A stretch of 64,000 nucleotides of DNA from Proteiniclasticum ruminis DSM 24773 (GCF_000701905.1 NZ_JNKC01000001.1:558001-622000), one strand, 5' to 3'; positions 55,030 to 63,931 are shown, counted from the first letter of the stretch. Numbers and translations: made by a program. The notes: generated by a model from the sequence alone, not told the origin.

Positions 55030-55707
55030 ATGGATTTTGTTGTGCTTGGTCTTCTCTTTTTTGAAGGCGTCCTGACTTTTATTTCTCCTTGCATTCTGCC
55101 GATGTTCCCTGTTTTTCTTATGTATCTCAGCAATGAAAGCCAGAAGAAGGGAAAAGAGCTCCTTGTGAATATCCTGGGCTTTATTCTAGGATTCACCCTT
55201 GTCTTTGTCACCCTAGGGGCCACCGCAACAGCTTTAGGAAGCCTCCTAAGCCAGAACCGAGTGCTTCTTCAAAGAATAGGCGGCATTGTGATTATCCTCT
55301 TTGGTCTCAACATGGGCGGATTTGTAAAGATTCCGTTCCTCAATTATCAGAGAGGTCTTCAGATGAAGAAGGAAGGCAGCGGGTTCTTCAGTGCCATGAT
55401 CTTTGGTATTGTCTTCTCCTTCGGATGGTCCCCTTGCCTTGGCACCTTCCTGGGAGCAGCACTGATTCTAGCAGCAGATGCGGGCACTTTGGGTCTTGGT
55501 ATGTTCTACCTCTTTGTCTTCTCCATGGGACTTGGTCTGCCTTTCCTCATCACAGGCATTCTCTTTTCCAAGCTGGAAGAGGCTTTCCATTTCATCAAAA
55601 AGCACTATACCCTCATCACAAAAATCTCCGGCATCTTCCTGATTCTTGTGGGTGTGCTGATGGCTTTTGATCTTTTTGGTTACTACCAGAGATTCTTCAA
55701 CTTCTAA
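55030..55707 (+). CDS. ccdA: CcdA-type transmembrane electron transporter
   Basis: This 225-residue protein has six helices and the paired active cysteines of CcdA: Cys21 in SPCILP and Cys136 in SPCLGTF. It moves electrons from cytoplasmic thioredoxin across the membrane to TlpA/ResA-like proteins. Its ATG directly follows the stop of the TlpA-like gene. Confidence 0.94.
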   Translation: MDFVVLGLLFFEGVLTFISPCILPMFPVFLMYLSNESQKKGKELLVNILGFILGFTLVFVTLGATATALGSLLSQNRVLLQRIGGIVIILFGLNMGGFVKIPFLNYQRGLQMKKEGSGFFSAMIFGIVFSFGWSPCLGTFLGAALILAADAGTLGLGMFYLFVFSMGLGLPFLITGILFSKLEEAFHFIKKHYTLITKISGIFLILVGVLMAFDLFGYYQRFFNF

Positions 55708-55726
55708 ACCTAACAATCTGCATAGG

Positions 55727-55760
55727 AAAACCCGCCTGATCAGAAACTCAGGCGGGCTTT
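55727..55760. terminator. Bidirectional terminator
   Basis: CCCGCCTGA (55,731-55,739) pairs with TCAGGCGGG (55,748-55,756), with AAAA before and TTTT after. It serves the convergent ccdA and GerMN genes. Confidence 0.88.
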
Positions 55761-55770
55761 TCTATTGTGT

Positions 55771-56904
55771 TTAGTTCATATCCACGATGCTGTCATAATT
55801 GACTTCCAGCGCTTCAAACTTCTCCAGTACAATATGTCCGGACTCATAGGTCTTGCCATCGATGGTCAGCATCACTTTGCTGACACCATAGTAGTCTCCA
55901 ATGGTATTGGCTAAAGACTGAAGGATCAGCCCTTCATAGCCGGCTCCTGCATTCATTTCCTGCAGGAACTCCTTGGTGAGATCCAGATAAACTCTTCCAT
56001 CCTGGTTGAGATACAGGTAATTCACCTTGGTGTTCTTTGTAAGCACTGGTACAGCTTCCTTTGGAAGCTCTTTATAGGCATTGATGATGAGGATCTTTGG
56101 GATGTCATTGGTCATAAAGGAGATTTCTTTTCTGTAAAGGAATATCCTCTCGTCCTGGGCATTGGGGTAATAGAAATTGACAAATCTCTTTCGGATGGCA
56201 TTTCCTTCCATCTTGGTTAAGTTTGCACTGACTTCATAGTCTTTGCCAATATCTGTTAGTTTTACAAGTCCCATTCCTCTAACATAATACTCCACTCTTT
56301 TTTCTGATTCCTTCCCCTTTGTGGCTCTCGTCACTTCAAGCGCTTTAAAAGTGCCAATTCCCGTCTTCACTTCCACATCCACACCAGTGACCGTGACCGT
56401 CTGACCGTCACTTTCCCAGCTGGCATTTAAAGCAAGGGGTTCTTTTAACAGAATCCTGTTTTCTTCAGGATCCTTATCCAGAAAGTTCTCTTTATAATAA
56501 GTTTCCGGTCTGCTGATGATTTCAACAAGCATCCCTTCTTTCTTTTCCAGCACACTGACGATTTCAGTACCACCATTATTTCTTCTTAACTGAATACGGC
56601 TTCCATCCAGAAAATCCACATACTCGTCATATCCTGAAAACTCATTGCCTGTACCTTCATAGAAACGGTACACATTCTCCTCAAAAGGATACACTTCGTC
56701 CACGGTATACGTGATTCCTGTCCCCTCCTCCGCAGGTGTCTCCGCCTCTTCTGCCGGTGACTCCGGTTCCATCTCAGACTCCCCAGGAGACTCTGCTGGC
56801 GCTTCCGGCGTCACGGACTCCGGTGTTTCTATGTTACTTTTATTACACGCTGTTACCATCATGAGGACCACCATAGCAAGCGAAACCCACGTAAGCTTTT
56901 TCAT
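55771..56904 (-). CDS. GerMN-domain lipoprotein
   Basis: This 377-residue protein has a signal peptide with lipobox VTAC (Cys20), a long Glu/Pro/Ser linker (about 25-62), a middle beta domain, and a C-terminal GerMN domain (about 255-365, VNFYYPNAQDERIFLYRKEI and VYLDLTKEFLQEMNAG). GerMN proteins are surface lipoproteins of sporulation/germination and cell-envelope function. The ribosome site AGAAGGAAG is 12 bases away, which is long. Confidence 0.88.
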   Translation of the reverse strand: MKKLTWVSLAMVVLMMVTACNKSNIETPESVTPEAPAESPGESEMEPESPAEEAETPAEEGTGITYTVDEVYPFEENVYRFYEGTGNEFSGYDEYVDFLDGSRIQLRRNNGGTEIVSVLEKKEGMLVEIISRPETYYKENFLDKDPEENRILLKEPLALNASWESDGQTVTVTGVDVEVKTGIGTFKALEVTRATKGKESEKRVEYYVRGMGLVKLTDIGKDYEVSANLTKMEGNAIRKRFVNFYYPNAQDERIFLYRKEISFMTNDIPKILIINAYKELPKEAVPVLTKNTKVNYLYLNQDGRVYLDLTKEFLQEMNAGAGYEGLILQSLANTIGDYYGVSKVMLTIDGKTYESGHIVLEKFEALEVNYDSIVDMN

Positions 56905-57023
56905 TTGAAAAGCACTTCCTTCTCACACAATCTATTTATTTTGTACTTAAATTCTACCTTTTAAAGCGTTCCACCGGGTTACATGAAGATGACAAGCCGG
57001 TGAAAAGAACATGACGAAAAAGG

Positions 57024-58391
57024 CTAGTCTTCTTCCCCAAAATACCGATGCACCTCAGGAATGTAGTAAAGGGACCCCAGAGCGCAGATGATGTCGTCTG
57101 GTTCTGCCTCATGAAGTGCACTGTCCACTGCTTCCTCTATGTTCATGAAACACTCTTTTTTCACATAGGAAGCTTCTTCAAAATCAAATTCTTTTCTTCT
57201 TTTCTTTTTTAGAGACGCTTCCTTCGTTGCGCTCTCTTCTTGGATTTCCTCTTCCACCTTGCGTATTTCTTCTGAAATAATTTCAGCAGAAAGTGCTCTC
57301 TCATTATTCACCGTAATGAGATTGAAGCTTTTGGCAAGAGGAAGCAGTTCACGGATCATCTCCTTGTACATCTTGTCTTTTAGCACCCCAAGAATGAAGA
57401 TGATTTTCTTTCCTCTATAGTATTTCATGAGGTTACTCTTCAGAACTTGAACGCCCTGAAGGTTATGAGCACCATCAATGATCACGGCAGGTTCTTTTTG
57501 CAGAATTTCAAAACGTCCCGGCCACTTCGCCACAGACAATCCCCTTACAAGGGTCTCATGAGGCACTCTGAACCCATGTTTCTCCAAAGCATACAAAGCC
57601 TCTATAGCAACCACCGCATTCTTTACCTGATGCTCCCCAAGGATAGACAGGCGGTACTCTTCCCCTTCATAGGAAAACTTCTGGTAAAGTCCATCAAACT
57701 TCAGCACCCGGCTGTCTCTAAAACTGACTCTGTGCACAGGAATCTGAAGCTCTTCCGCTTTTTTCAGAATCACCTTTTCCGCTTCTTTCTTTTGGGGGTA
57801 TAAGACAAGCTCACTGCCAGCCTTAAGAATCCCTGCTTTTTCCCCTGCAATCTCCTCTATTGTGCTGCCTAAAATATCCATATGATCAAAGTCAATGGGT
57901 GTGATCACTGACACCAGAGGTGCATCAATGACATTGGTGGAGTCCAGCCTGCCACCAAGACCCACTTCCAGAATCACAAGATCACAGTTTTCCTCATAAA
58001 AGTACACCAGGCCCAATGCTGTGATGATCTCAAACTCTGTGGGACTTTGTAGGCCTGAAAGAACCATCTCATCAATATTGTACTTGATTCGGGTCATGAT
58101 TTCTGCCATTCGCTCCTCATTCATTTCCTCTTTGCTGATCCGGATCCGATCTGTAAACCGGAGGAAAGAGGGAGATGTATACATGCCCACTTTATATCCT
58201 GCCTGAGTCAAGACACTCTGCATGAAGGCACAAGTGGATCCTTTTCCATTGGTGCCTGCCACGTGGATGAACTTCAGTTTCTTCTGAGGATTTCCCATCA
58301 TTTCCAGGAGCTTGGCAATCCTCTCCAATCCAAGAATGCTGCCAAACTTCTGCGTATTCTCTATATAGCTTAAGGCTTCTTCATAATTCAT
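57024..58391 (-). CDS. folC: Folylpolyglutamate synthase/dihydrofolate synthase
   Basis: This 455-residue enzyme adds glutamate to folates. The ATP-binding GTNGKGST is at 46-53, and later motifs include EVGLGGRLDSTNV and IDGAHNLQG. An unusual Glu/Lys-rich insert (about 385-415, with EEEIQEESATKEASLKKKRR) sits in the C-terminal Mur-ligase domain and looks disordered. GAGGAG lies nine bases before the ATG at 58,391; the frame extending to 58,460 has no site. Confidence 0.94.
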   Translation of the reverse strand: MNYEEALSYIENTQKFGSILGLERIAKLLEMMGNPQKKLKFIHVAGTNGKGSTCAFMQSVLTQAGYKVGMYTSPSFLRFTDRIRISKEEMNEERMAEIMTRIKYNIDEMVLSGLQSPTEFEIITALGLVYFYEENCDLVILEVGLGGRLDSTNVIDAPLVSVITPIDFDHMDILGSTIEEIAGEKAGILKAGSELVLYPQKKEAEKVILKKAEELQIPVHRVSFRDSRVLKFDGLYQKFSYEGEEYRLSILGEHQVKNAVVAIEALYALEKHGFRVPHETLVRGLSVAKWPGRFEILQKEPAVIIDGAHNLQGVQVLKSNLMKYYRGKKIIFILGVLKDKMYKEMIRELLPLAKSFNLITVNNERALSAEIISEEIRKVEEEIQEESATKEASLKKKRRKEFDFEEASYVKKECFMNIEEAVDSALHEAEPDDIICALGSLYYIPEVHRYFGEED

Positions 58392-58599
58392 GACACTTCT
58401 CTCCTCACATATCTTCTTCTCTATTATAGACAGAGAACTCTCCAAGAACAATGAATTCATTCATCTGCGGCATCTTTCAAGGTGTTTTTTAGGCAACTTC
58501 ACAAAATCGTAACATAAGGGACCGACTTAAAAGAAGAAGTTATTGTATACTAATCCTATAAGCAAAAGAACCCTATGAAAATCCGGAAAGGTGGCCATC

Positions 58600-59268
58600 A
58601 TGGAAAAACAGAAGTGGAGTCTCTTTGTCTATATCGTCAACCATAAAAATGGAGCCCGAGTGGCGAAGCTCGCCAGCCGTTACGGAATATCTGACGCTGC
58701 CGTATTCATGGGGCATGGCACCATCGACAGCAGTATGCTGCAGTTCATTGGTGTATCGGATATCCGGAAGGAACTGGTCCTTTGCGTTTCAAAAGATCAG
58801 GAGGGCCAGACTGTAATGGAGAAAATCATCAAAGACCAGAGGCTGGATAAACCTAAAAACGGCATCGCGTTCACCTTGCCCATCAGGACCATCCGAAGCG
58901 CATACCGTATAGAGCCTTTACTAGAGGAGGATCGAGACCCTATGATAAATTATGAAGCCATCTTTACCATAGTCGACCAGGGAAAAGGACAGAAGGTCAT
59001 TGATACCGCCAAAGCAGCAGGTGCCTTCGGAGCTACACTCATCAATGGAAAAGGCTCCGGTATCAAAGAAGAGAAGCTTCCCTTCACCATGACTGTAGAG
59101 CCTCTGAAAGAGATCATCCTCATTCTCTCGCAGCACTGTCATACCGATGATATTGTTCTTGCAGTGACGAAAGAGCTTAATCTTGAGAAACCTGGTCACG
59201 GAATTCTCTTTACGGTGGATGTCACCCGTACCGTGGGCCTTTATGAAGGAGACTGCGAGAAGAAGTAG
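58600..59268 (+). CDS. Tandem PII-like signalling protein (222 aa)
   Basis: Two PII-like repeats are fused: domain 1 (about 8-110) with GARVAKLASRYGISDAAVFMGHGT, domain 2 (about 120-222) with GQKVIDTAKAAGAFGATLINGKGSG. Both carry the Gly-rich turn of PII T/B loops, and each ends in an F-T(L/V) strand. Known PII proteins are single-domain trimers that bind ATP/ADP. AAAGG eight bases before the ATG at 58,600 sets the start. A lipoprotein gene follows. No ammonium or DUF1538 transporter gene adjoins it, although this family often sits next to DUF1538. Confidence 0.82.
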   Translation: MEKQKWSLFVYIVNHKNGARVAKLASRYGISDAAVFMGHGTIDSSMLQFIGVSDIRKELVLCVSKDQEGQTVMEKIIKDQRLDKPKNGIAFTLPIRTIRSAYRIEPLLEEDRDPMINYEAIFTIVDQGKGQKVIDTAKAAGAFGATLINGKGSGIKEEKLPFTMTVEPLKEIILILSQHCHTDDIVLAVTKELNLEKPGHGILFTVDVTRTVGLYEGDCEKK

Positions 59269-59347
59269 CAATCATCCATGCTGCTATTTTATCCTGCTCA
59301 GTCGCCTCATTCCTATCCACCATCTCTTCAAAAGGGGGGAGATTTTG

Positions 59348-59815
59348 ATGAAAAAAATTATTCAGCTAATGCTCCTTTGTCTGTCACTATTTCTGTTTTC
59401 TGCCTGTTCCGGTCAGAACCCGGATGATTTCTATGGCACCTACCGTTTTAAAAAAGCAGTGTATCTGTCTCAACTTTCCTCCAGCATGCTGGAAGTATTT
59501 GACAGCACCATGGATGGAGCAGAAGTGACCATTGAGAAGAATCAGTTCAAGATTCTCAGTAAAGAGTTCCTCGTAGAGCTACCAGATCCTCAGTACATCT
59601 CTGTGGAAAAAGTTGACGATGAACTGTTCGAACTCTCAGAAATCACTTTCCCTCTGGATCAGCTGGAAGGAATCTATGCCGTCCATGAAGCTTCTGGTGA
59701 AAAAACAAGCTGGTGGATCTATCATACAGACACCCAGCTCTGGATTGGTGAAACCATTCCTACACCTGCAGGGAACAAAGATCATATCATGACGATTTTC
59801 GAGTTTGAAAAATAG
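59348..59815 (+). CDS. Hypothetical lipoprotein (155 aa)
   Basis: Signal peptide with lipobox LFSAC (Cys about 20). The mature 135 residues have no recognised family (it starts SGQNPDDFYGTYRF, a pattern seen in small surface lipoproteins that fold as a beta barrel). GGGGGAG lies seven bases before the ATG. A longer frame from 59,183 overlaps the tandem-PII gene and is rejected. A terminator follows. Confidence 0.74.
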   Translation: MKKIIQLMLLCLSLFLFSACSGQNPDDFYGTYRFKKAVYLSQLSSSMLEVFDSTMDGAEVTIEKNQFKILSKEFLVELPDPQYISVEKVDDELFELSEITFPLDQLEGIYAVHEASGEKTSWWIYHTDTQLWIGETIPTPAGNKDHIMTIFEFEK

Positions 59816-59833
59816 CATGATGATCAGCATGTG

Positions 59834-59858
59834 AAAAAGGACTGCAAGGTCCTTTTTT
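59834..59858 (+). terminator. Terminator after the lipoprotein gene
   Basis: AAAGGAC (59,836-59,842) pairs with GTCCTTT (59,849-59,855), followed by TTTT. Confidence 0.8.
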
Positions 59859-59934
59859 TATTCAACCAGCTCCTGAAGAGATTCTGAAAAAGATCTAAAA
59901 TATACAGCTCTGTACAGAAAAGGAACAATAAAAC

Positions 59935-59943
59935 TGCTATAAT
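59935..59943 (+). promoter_or_regulatory. Extended -10 promoter of the glucosidase gene
   Basis: TGC-TATAAT matches an extended -10. It lies about 32 bases before the ATG. No clear -35. Confidence 0.6.
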
Positions 59944-59974
59944 AGTACTATCAGTAAAGTTTTAGGAGGAAAGT

Positions 59975-61660
59975 ATGGGGAATTTTAAGCACCGCATTGT
60001 CTATCAGATATGGCCACGCTCTTTCAAAGACAGCAATGGAGACGGGATTGGAGATCTTCAAGGCATCATCGGAAAGCTTGACTACATAAAAAGCCTTGGC
60101 GTAGATACCATTTGGCTCTCTCCCATTTATGCCACCGGAAACAAAGATTATGGCTATGACATTGATGATTACTATAAAATCAATCCGGAGTTTGGATCCA
60201 TGGAGGACTTTGATGAACTGCTTCATAAAAGCAAAAAACTGGGCATGGGCATCGTGATGGATCTTGTGGCAAATCACACCTCAGACCAGCATTCCTGGTT
60301 TCAGGAAGCTCTGAAAAGCAAAGACTCTCCTTATCGGAACTATTACATTTTCAAGCAGGGAAAACGAAACAAAAAAGGAGAGCTTTTGCCACCAAACAAC
60401 TGGCTCAGCGCTTTCGGCGGCAGCGCCTGGCAGAAAGATCCAAACTCTGATGAGTTCTACCTGACCTTGTTCACCCCCAACCAATGTGATCTCAACTGGA
60501 AAAACGAGAAGGTCCGGGAAGGAATCTATGAGATCATGAGGTTCTGGCTGGATAAAGGAATCCTTGGTTTCCGTATGGATGTCATCAACACCATCGCGAA
60601 AAAAGATGGGCTTCCTCCTGCCGGAAAAGGAAAAAAACTGGACTTTCCCTTTGAGCATATCGTCTCTTTACCCAAATCCCATGAATATGTGAAAGAGATG
60701 CACGAGAAGGTACTCTCCCAGTATGAGGATGTGTTTACTGTAGGAGAAGGAATGGTCACAAGCCTAGAGGATCTCAATGCCTATACAAGACCTGAAGAGA
60801 AGAAGCTTCAGATGATGTTCCAGTTTGATGTGCATCTCATCGGCTGCGGTCCCTTGGGCAAGTTTGATTTTAGAAAAGGATACCGCTGGACGCCAAAGGA
60901 ACTGAAAGATCTCATCATTCACTGGCAGACCGGTGTAGAGAAAGGCGGCGGATGGCTTGGAAACTTTTTGAGTAACCACGACCAGCCGCGTCAGGTCTCA
61001 AGATTCGGCCATGATGGCGCTTTCAGGCGTAAGTCCGCCAAATCTCTGGCCCTGCTGAACTTCACCTTAAGAGGCACACCGTTTCTTTATCAGGGAGAAG
61101 AAATCGGCATGACCAACTGTCATCTGGATGAAGAAGACTGGAGGGATTTTGAAGCCATCAATGACTACAGAGTGCTGCAGGAGATGATGCATCTGCCGAA
61201 ACCTCTGGCAAGAAAAGTGATCCAGAAGATGACAAGAGACCATGCACGTACCCCAATGCAATGGTCTGAAGAAAAAAATGCAGGATTCACCACAGGTACC
61301 CCTTGGATCAAAGTAAATCCCAACTACAGCTATATCAATGTGGATAAAGAAATAAAAAGAGAGAACTCGATTCTCGCCTTCTATAAAAAGCTCATAGAAA
61401 TCAGAAAAAATGCAGAAGCGCTGAACATCGGCAGCTTTATTCCCGTGGATACAGAGAATAAGAAAGTGCTGTCTTACCTGAGGCAAGAGGGTGAGGAAAC
61501 CTATCTCACTGTCATCAATCTGTCCGGTTCCCTGGCAGAAGCAAACCTCATGGATGTCTCTGCGTATAATTTCAAACCTGTGCTTTGCACCTATGATGCT
61601 CTCCCCTTCATGCCTTCAATGAAGCTTCAGCCCTACGAGGGAAGACTTTATAAAGTATAA
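59975..61660 (+). CDS. malL: GH13 oligo-1,6-glucosidase
   Basis: This 561-residue cytoplasmic glycoside hydrolase releases glucose from short alpha-glucans. The catalytic residues of GH13 are present: nucleophile Asp202 in GFRMDVIN, acid/base Glu258 in VGEG, Asp336 in SNHDQ. Val203 after the nucleophile is the residue associated with alpha-1,6 preference in GH13_31 (Ala or Thr goes with alpha-1,4). No signal peptide. A single gene with its own promoter and terminator. Confidence 0.93.
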   Translation: MGNFKHRIVYQIWPRSFKDSNGDGIGDLQGIIGKLDYIKSLGVDTIWLSPIYATGNKDYGYDIDDYYKINPEFGSMEDFDELLHKSKKLGMGIVMDLVANHTSDQHSWFQEALKSKDSPYRNYYIFKQGKRNKKGELLPPNNWLSAFGGSAWQKDPNSDEFYLTLFTPNQCDLNWKNEKVREGIYEIMRFWLDKGILGFRMDVINTIAKKDGLPPAGKGKKLDFPFEHIVSLPKSHEYVKEMHEKVLSQYEDVFTVGEGMVTSLEDLNAYTRPEEKKLQMMFQFDVHLIGCGPLGKFDFRKGYRWTPKELKDLIIHWQTGVEKGGGWLGNFLSNHDQPRQVSRFGHDGAFRRKSAKSLALLNFTLRGTPFLYQGEEIGMTNCHLDEEDWRDFEAINDYRVLQEMMHLPKPLARKVIQKMTRDHARTPMQWSEEKNAGFTTGTPWIKVNPNYSYINVDKEIKRENSILAFYKKLIEIRKNAEALNIGSFIPVDTENKKVLSYLRQEGEETYLTVINLSGSLAEANLMDVSAYNFKPVLCTYDALPFMPSMKLQPYEGRLYKV

Positions 61661-61664
61661 GACA

Positions 61665-61710
61665 AAAGCCCTGCAGTTTCCATGCCGATGCCTGGAGACT
61701 GCAGGGCTTT
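61665..61710 (+). terminator. Terminator of the glucosidase gene
   Basis: AAAGCCCTGCAGT (61,665-61,677) pairs with ACTGCAGGGCTTT (61,698-61,710). The long reading frame of the next gene runs over this stem, which shows that its real start lies downstream. Confidence 0.88.
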
Positions 61711-61714
61711 ACTG

Positions 61715-61743
61715 TTGTCAATGAATCCAGTCCATACTATATT
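61715..61743 (+). promoter_or_regulatory. Promoter of the csoR-DMT operon
   Basis: TTGTCA (61,715-61,720), a 17-base spacer and TATATT (61,738-61,743). The predicted start of transcription (about 61,750) falls on the CsoR-type operator. Confidence 0.8.
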
Positions 61744-61747
61744 AATT

Positions 61748-61768
61748 ATAACCCCCCAGAGGGGATAT
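61748..61768. promoter_or_regulatory. CsoR-type operator
   Basis: ATAACCCCCCAGAGGGGATA matches the GC-tract dyad with AT-rich flanks of CsoR/RcnR operators. It sits at the predicted transcription start, where repressor binding would block the promoter. Confidence 0.75.
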
Positions 61769-61783
61769 GAAAGGAGTCTGAAA

Positions 61784-62056
61784 ATACATCATCACCCTCA
61801 CGAATATACAGAAAATGTCATACACAGACTTTCAAGAGCCATTGGCCACTTGGAGTCTGTTAAAACTATGGTTCAAGATGGCAGAGACTGCAGTGAAATT
61901 CTCATTCAGATCGCTGCCGTGAAGTCGGCTGTGAACAATATAGGAAAAGTGATCCTAAAAGATCATATCAACCACTGTGTGGTAGAAGCTGTGGAAACGG
62001 GAGATCATAAAACATTAGAAGACCTTAATACTGCAATTGATCGTTTTATGAAGTAG
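61784..62056 (+). CDS. csoR: CsoR-family metal-sensing repressor with non-standard start
   Basis: This 90-residue all-helical repressor has the Cu(I) ligands of CsoR at the same numbers as the M. tuberculosis protein when read from here: Cys36 (GRDC), His61 and Cys65 (KDHINHC). No ATG, GTG or TTG lies between the operator and the conserved sequence. AAAGGAG (61,770-61,776) is seven bases before an ATA at 61,784; the other option, CTG at 61,778, is too close to it. Upstream ATGs lie before or within the promoter. The product may start at ATA, as in a few infC-like cases, or the start may be a mutation. DMT gene follows by 14 bases. Confidence 0.82.
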   Translation: MHHHPHEYTENVIHRLSRAIGHLESVKTMVQDGRDCSEILIQIAAVKSAVNNIGKVILKDHINHCVVEAVETGDHKTLEDLNTAIDRFMK

Positions 62057-62070
62057 ATGGAGGATTACTC

Positions 62071-62937
62071 ATGAAGAAACAGCAAACATCAGCCATATTC
62101 CTAGCTGTTCTTGCAGCTGCTTTATATGCCATCAGTACACCTTTTTCAAAACTTCTTTTGTCCCACGTTCCACCTACCATGATGGCATCACTTCTTTACC
62201 TCGGTGCAGGTATTGGCATGGCGTTACTTTCCCTGTTTAAAATTAGGAAAGGAACACTTAGAAAAGAGATGAACCTGACAAAAAAAGAACTGCCTTACAT
62301 CATAGGCATGATTCTATTGGATATCCTTGCACCGATTTTCCTTATGATCGGACTTTTTTCCACCACACCGGAAACGGTCTCCCTTTTGAATAATTTTGAA
62401 ATTGTTGCCACCTCAGTCATTGCACTAGTCCTATTTAAGGAAGTGATTCCTTCGAGACTTTGGCTGGCAATCGTCTTAATCACTTTGGCCAGTATTCTGC
62501 TGTCTGTGGAGGATTTCGGGATGCTCACCTTTTCAAAAGGTTCACTCTTGGTGCTCTTGGCATCCATATGCTGGGGATTTGAAAACAATATCACTAGGGC
62601 TCTTTCTGTAAAGGATCCGATGCAAGTGGTGATTCTGAAAGGGTTCGGTTCAGGGTTCGGTTCGCTTATCATCGCATGGTATCTTGGTGAAGTTACTAGA
62701 AATACTGTCTATATTCTATTTGCACTTCTTTTGGGATTTGTCGCATATGGACTAAGCATTTATCTTTATGTCTATGCACAAAGGTACTTAGGAGCTGCAA
62801 AAACCAGTGCGTACTATGCTATCGCCCCTTTTATCGGCGCAATACTGTCCTTACTTATCTTCAGACAGATGCCTGCTTCTACATTTCTACTGGCTCTATC
62901 AATTATGATTATTGGGACCTATATTGCATCTATATGA
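62071..62937 (+). CDS. EamA-domain DMT-superfamily transporter under CsoR
   Basis: This 288-residue protein has ten predicted helices in two EamA repeats (LYAISTPFSKLLLS in repeat 1, ICWGFENNITRAL in repeat 2). It is encoded 14 bases after csoR with its own GGAGG site, and the two are clearly one operon. Under a metal-sensing repressor it may export a metal, a metal chelate or a thiol (inference). The P-type copper ATPase normally found in such operons is absent. Confidence 0.9.
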   Translation: MKKQQTSAIFLAVLAAALYAISTPFSKLLLSHVPPTMMASLLYLGAGIGMALLSLFKIRKGTLRKEMNLTKKELPYIIGMILLDILAPIFLMIGLFSTTPETVSLLNNFEIVATSVIALVLFKEVIPSRLWLAIVLITLASILLSVEDFGMLTFSKGSLLVLLASICWGFENNITRALSVKDPMQVVILKGFGSGFGSLIIAWYLGEVTRNTVYILFALLLGFVAYGLSIYLYVYAQRYLGAAKTSAYYAIAPFIGAILSLLIFRQMPASTFLLALSIMIIGTYIASI

Positions 62938-63577
62938 ACCAATCCTCATTCCAATAAGGGATAAATTCACTCTTATTTACTTAAACTTCTATATAATCAA
63001 ATAACGCATTCACCTAGAATACTATAAAAATCTTATCATATTATCATGTAATCTGAGAAATGAGGATCATCTTCCTACGGTAAATAACATTAGTCGACAA
63101 TTAAAACCTTTAACGTATTGAGCTTTATGTTGTTATGTTATGCTTTCAAATACAAACAATACCATATAATCCTATGATTTGATTTCAATCAATATCTTTC
63201 CTTCAATATCCAAACCACAGACAGAAAAACTCATAAAAGGATAAGACTACTGGAGATTCTCCAATAGCCTTATCCTGTGTTTTCGTATTTTCATGACTCG
63301 GATTTCTTACCTCCATCCGATGTGCTTTCTAAAATGGGCTTTTGTTTGTAAATGAGTACCCTCATGAATCCATGCACTTACCATGACTACTGTAAGTCAA
63401 ATCTAAAATTCCCAGCTGGTTTCTTCAGCTGATCCTCACTGTGCAAAGAGTTGCCATAAGTCATGTACTTGGCGCTATCTGATACCAATCAAGACTTTCC
63501 CCAATAGATTCCACTAAGATCGGACACAACTAAAGAAGGAGCTGAACAACTTGTCAGCTCCCTTGAAAACCTAGATT
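62938..63577. other. Gene-poor 640-base stretch
   Basis: No open frame with a ribosome site was found. A 37-base hairpin (63,239-63,275) has GGATAAG and CTTATCC as outer arms and TGGAG/CTCCA inside. Minus-strand fragments around 63,300-63,480 read like short protein pieces broken by stops (for example YGNSLHSEDQLKKPAGNFRF), so a decayed gene is possible. Not assigned to any family. Confidence 0.4.
63532..63561 (-). terminator. Terminator of the DUF1622 gene
   Basis: On the minus strand GGAGCTGA and TCAGCTCC pair (63,561-63,538), followed by TTCTTT. It lies 17 bases beyond the stop. Confidence 0.78.
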
Positions 63578-63931
63578 TTATGCAGCTTTTTTAAAAATGG
63601 AAGGTTTCTTGAATCCACCTGAGTGCATCAACTGAGGAAGGAATCCTACGATAATTCTTAATCCCATGATGATGCCCAAAACCATGAGCTCATCTTTTGT
63701 GTGGATAATAATAGTTTTCAGTACTTCTGCTGAGAGTAGAAATTCCAAAGACATACCCAAGCCTTTTGAAAAATCAGTTTTGATCTGATCGTCTTCTATA
63801 TGACGTGACAAAACACCCTTCAGATAAATCCCGAATGCTTTTGTTGCGGTGATCACTATTACGACAACACCCATAAATTCTAAGAGATAAATGACTACCG
63901 GTAAATAATGGTCAAAAAATGAAGCTAACAT
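63578..63931 (-). CDS. DUF1622 membrane protein
   Basis: This 117-residue protein has two to three membrane helices (about 10-33, 61-78, 80-97) and a basic tail FKKPSIFKKAA. The first helix YLLEFMGVVVIVITATKAF and the IKTDFSKGLGMSLEFLLSAEVLKTI segment match DUF1622, a small family of inner-membrane proteins of unknown function. GGGGAG precedes the ATG. Confidence 0.85.
   Translation of the reverse strand: MLASFFDHYLPVVIYLLEFMGVVVIVITATKAFGIYLKGVLSRHIEDDQIKTDFSKGLGMSLEFLLSAEVLKTIIIHTKDELMVLGIIMGLRIIVGFLPQLMHSGGFKKPSIFKKAA

Noticed and set aside
59183-59347. Longer frame for the lipoprotein at 59,348-59,815
   Set aside because: It lies inside the tandem PII gene, and the signal peptide and ribosome site fit the ATG at 59,348.
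61682-61783. Longer CsoR reading frame starting at 61,682 or 61,721
   Set aside because: It covers the preceding terminator, the promoter and the operator, and has no ribosome site.
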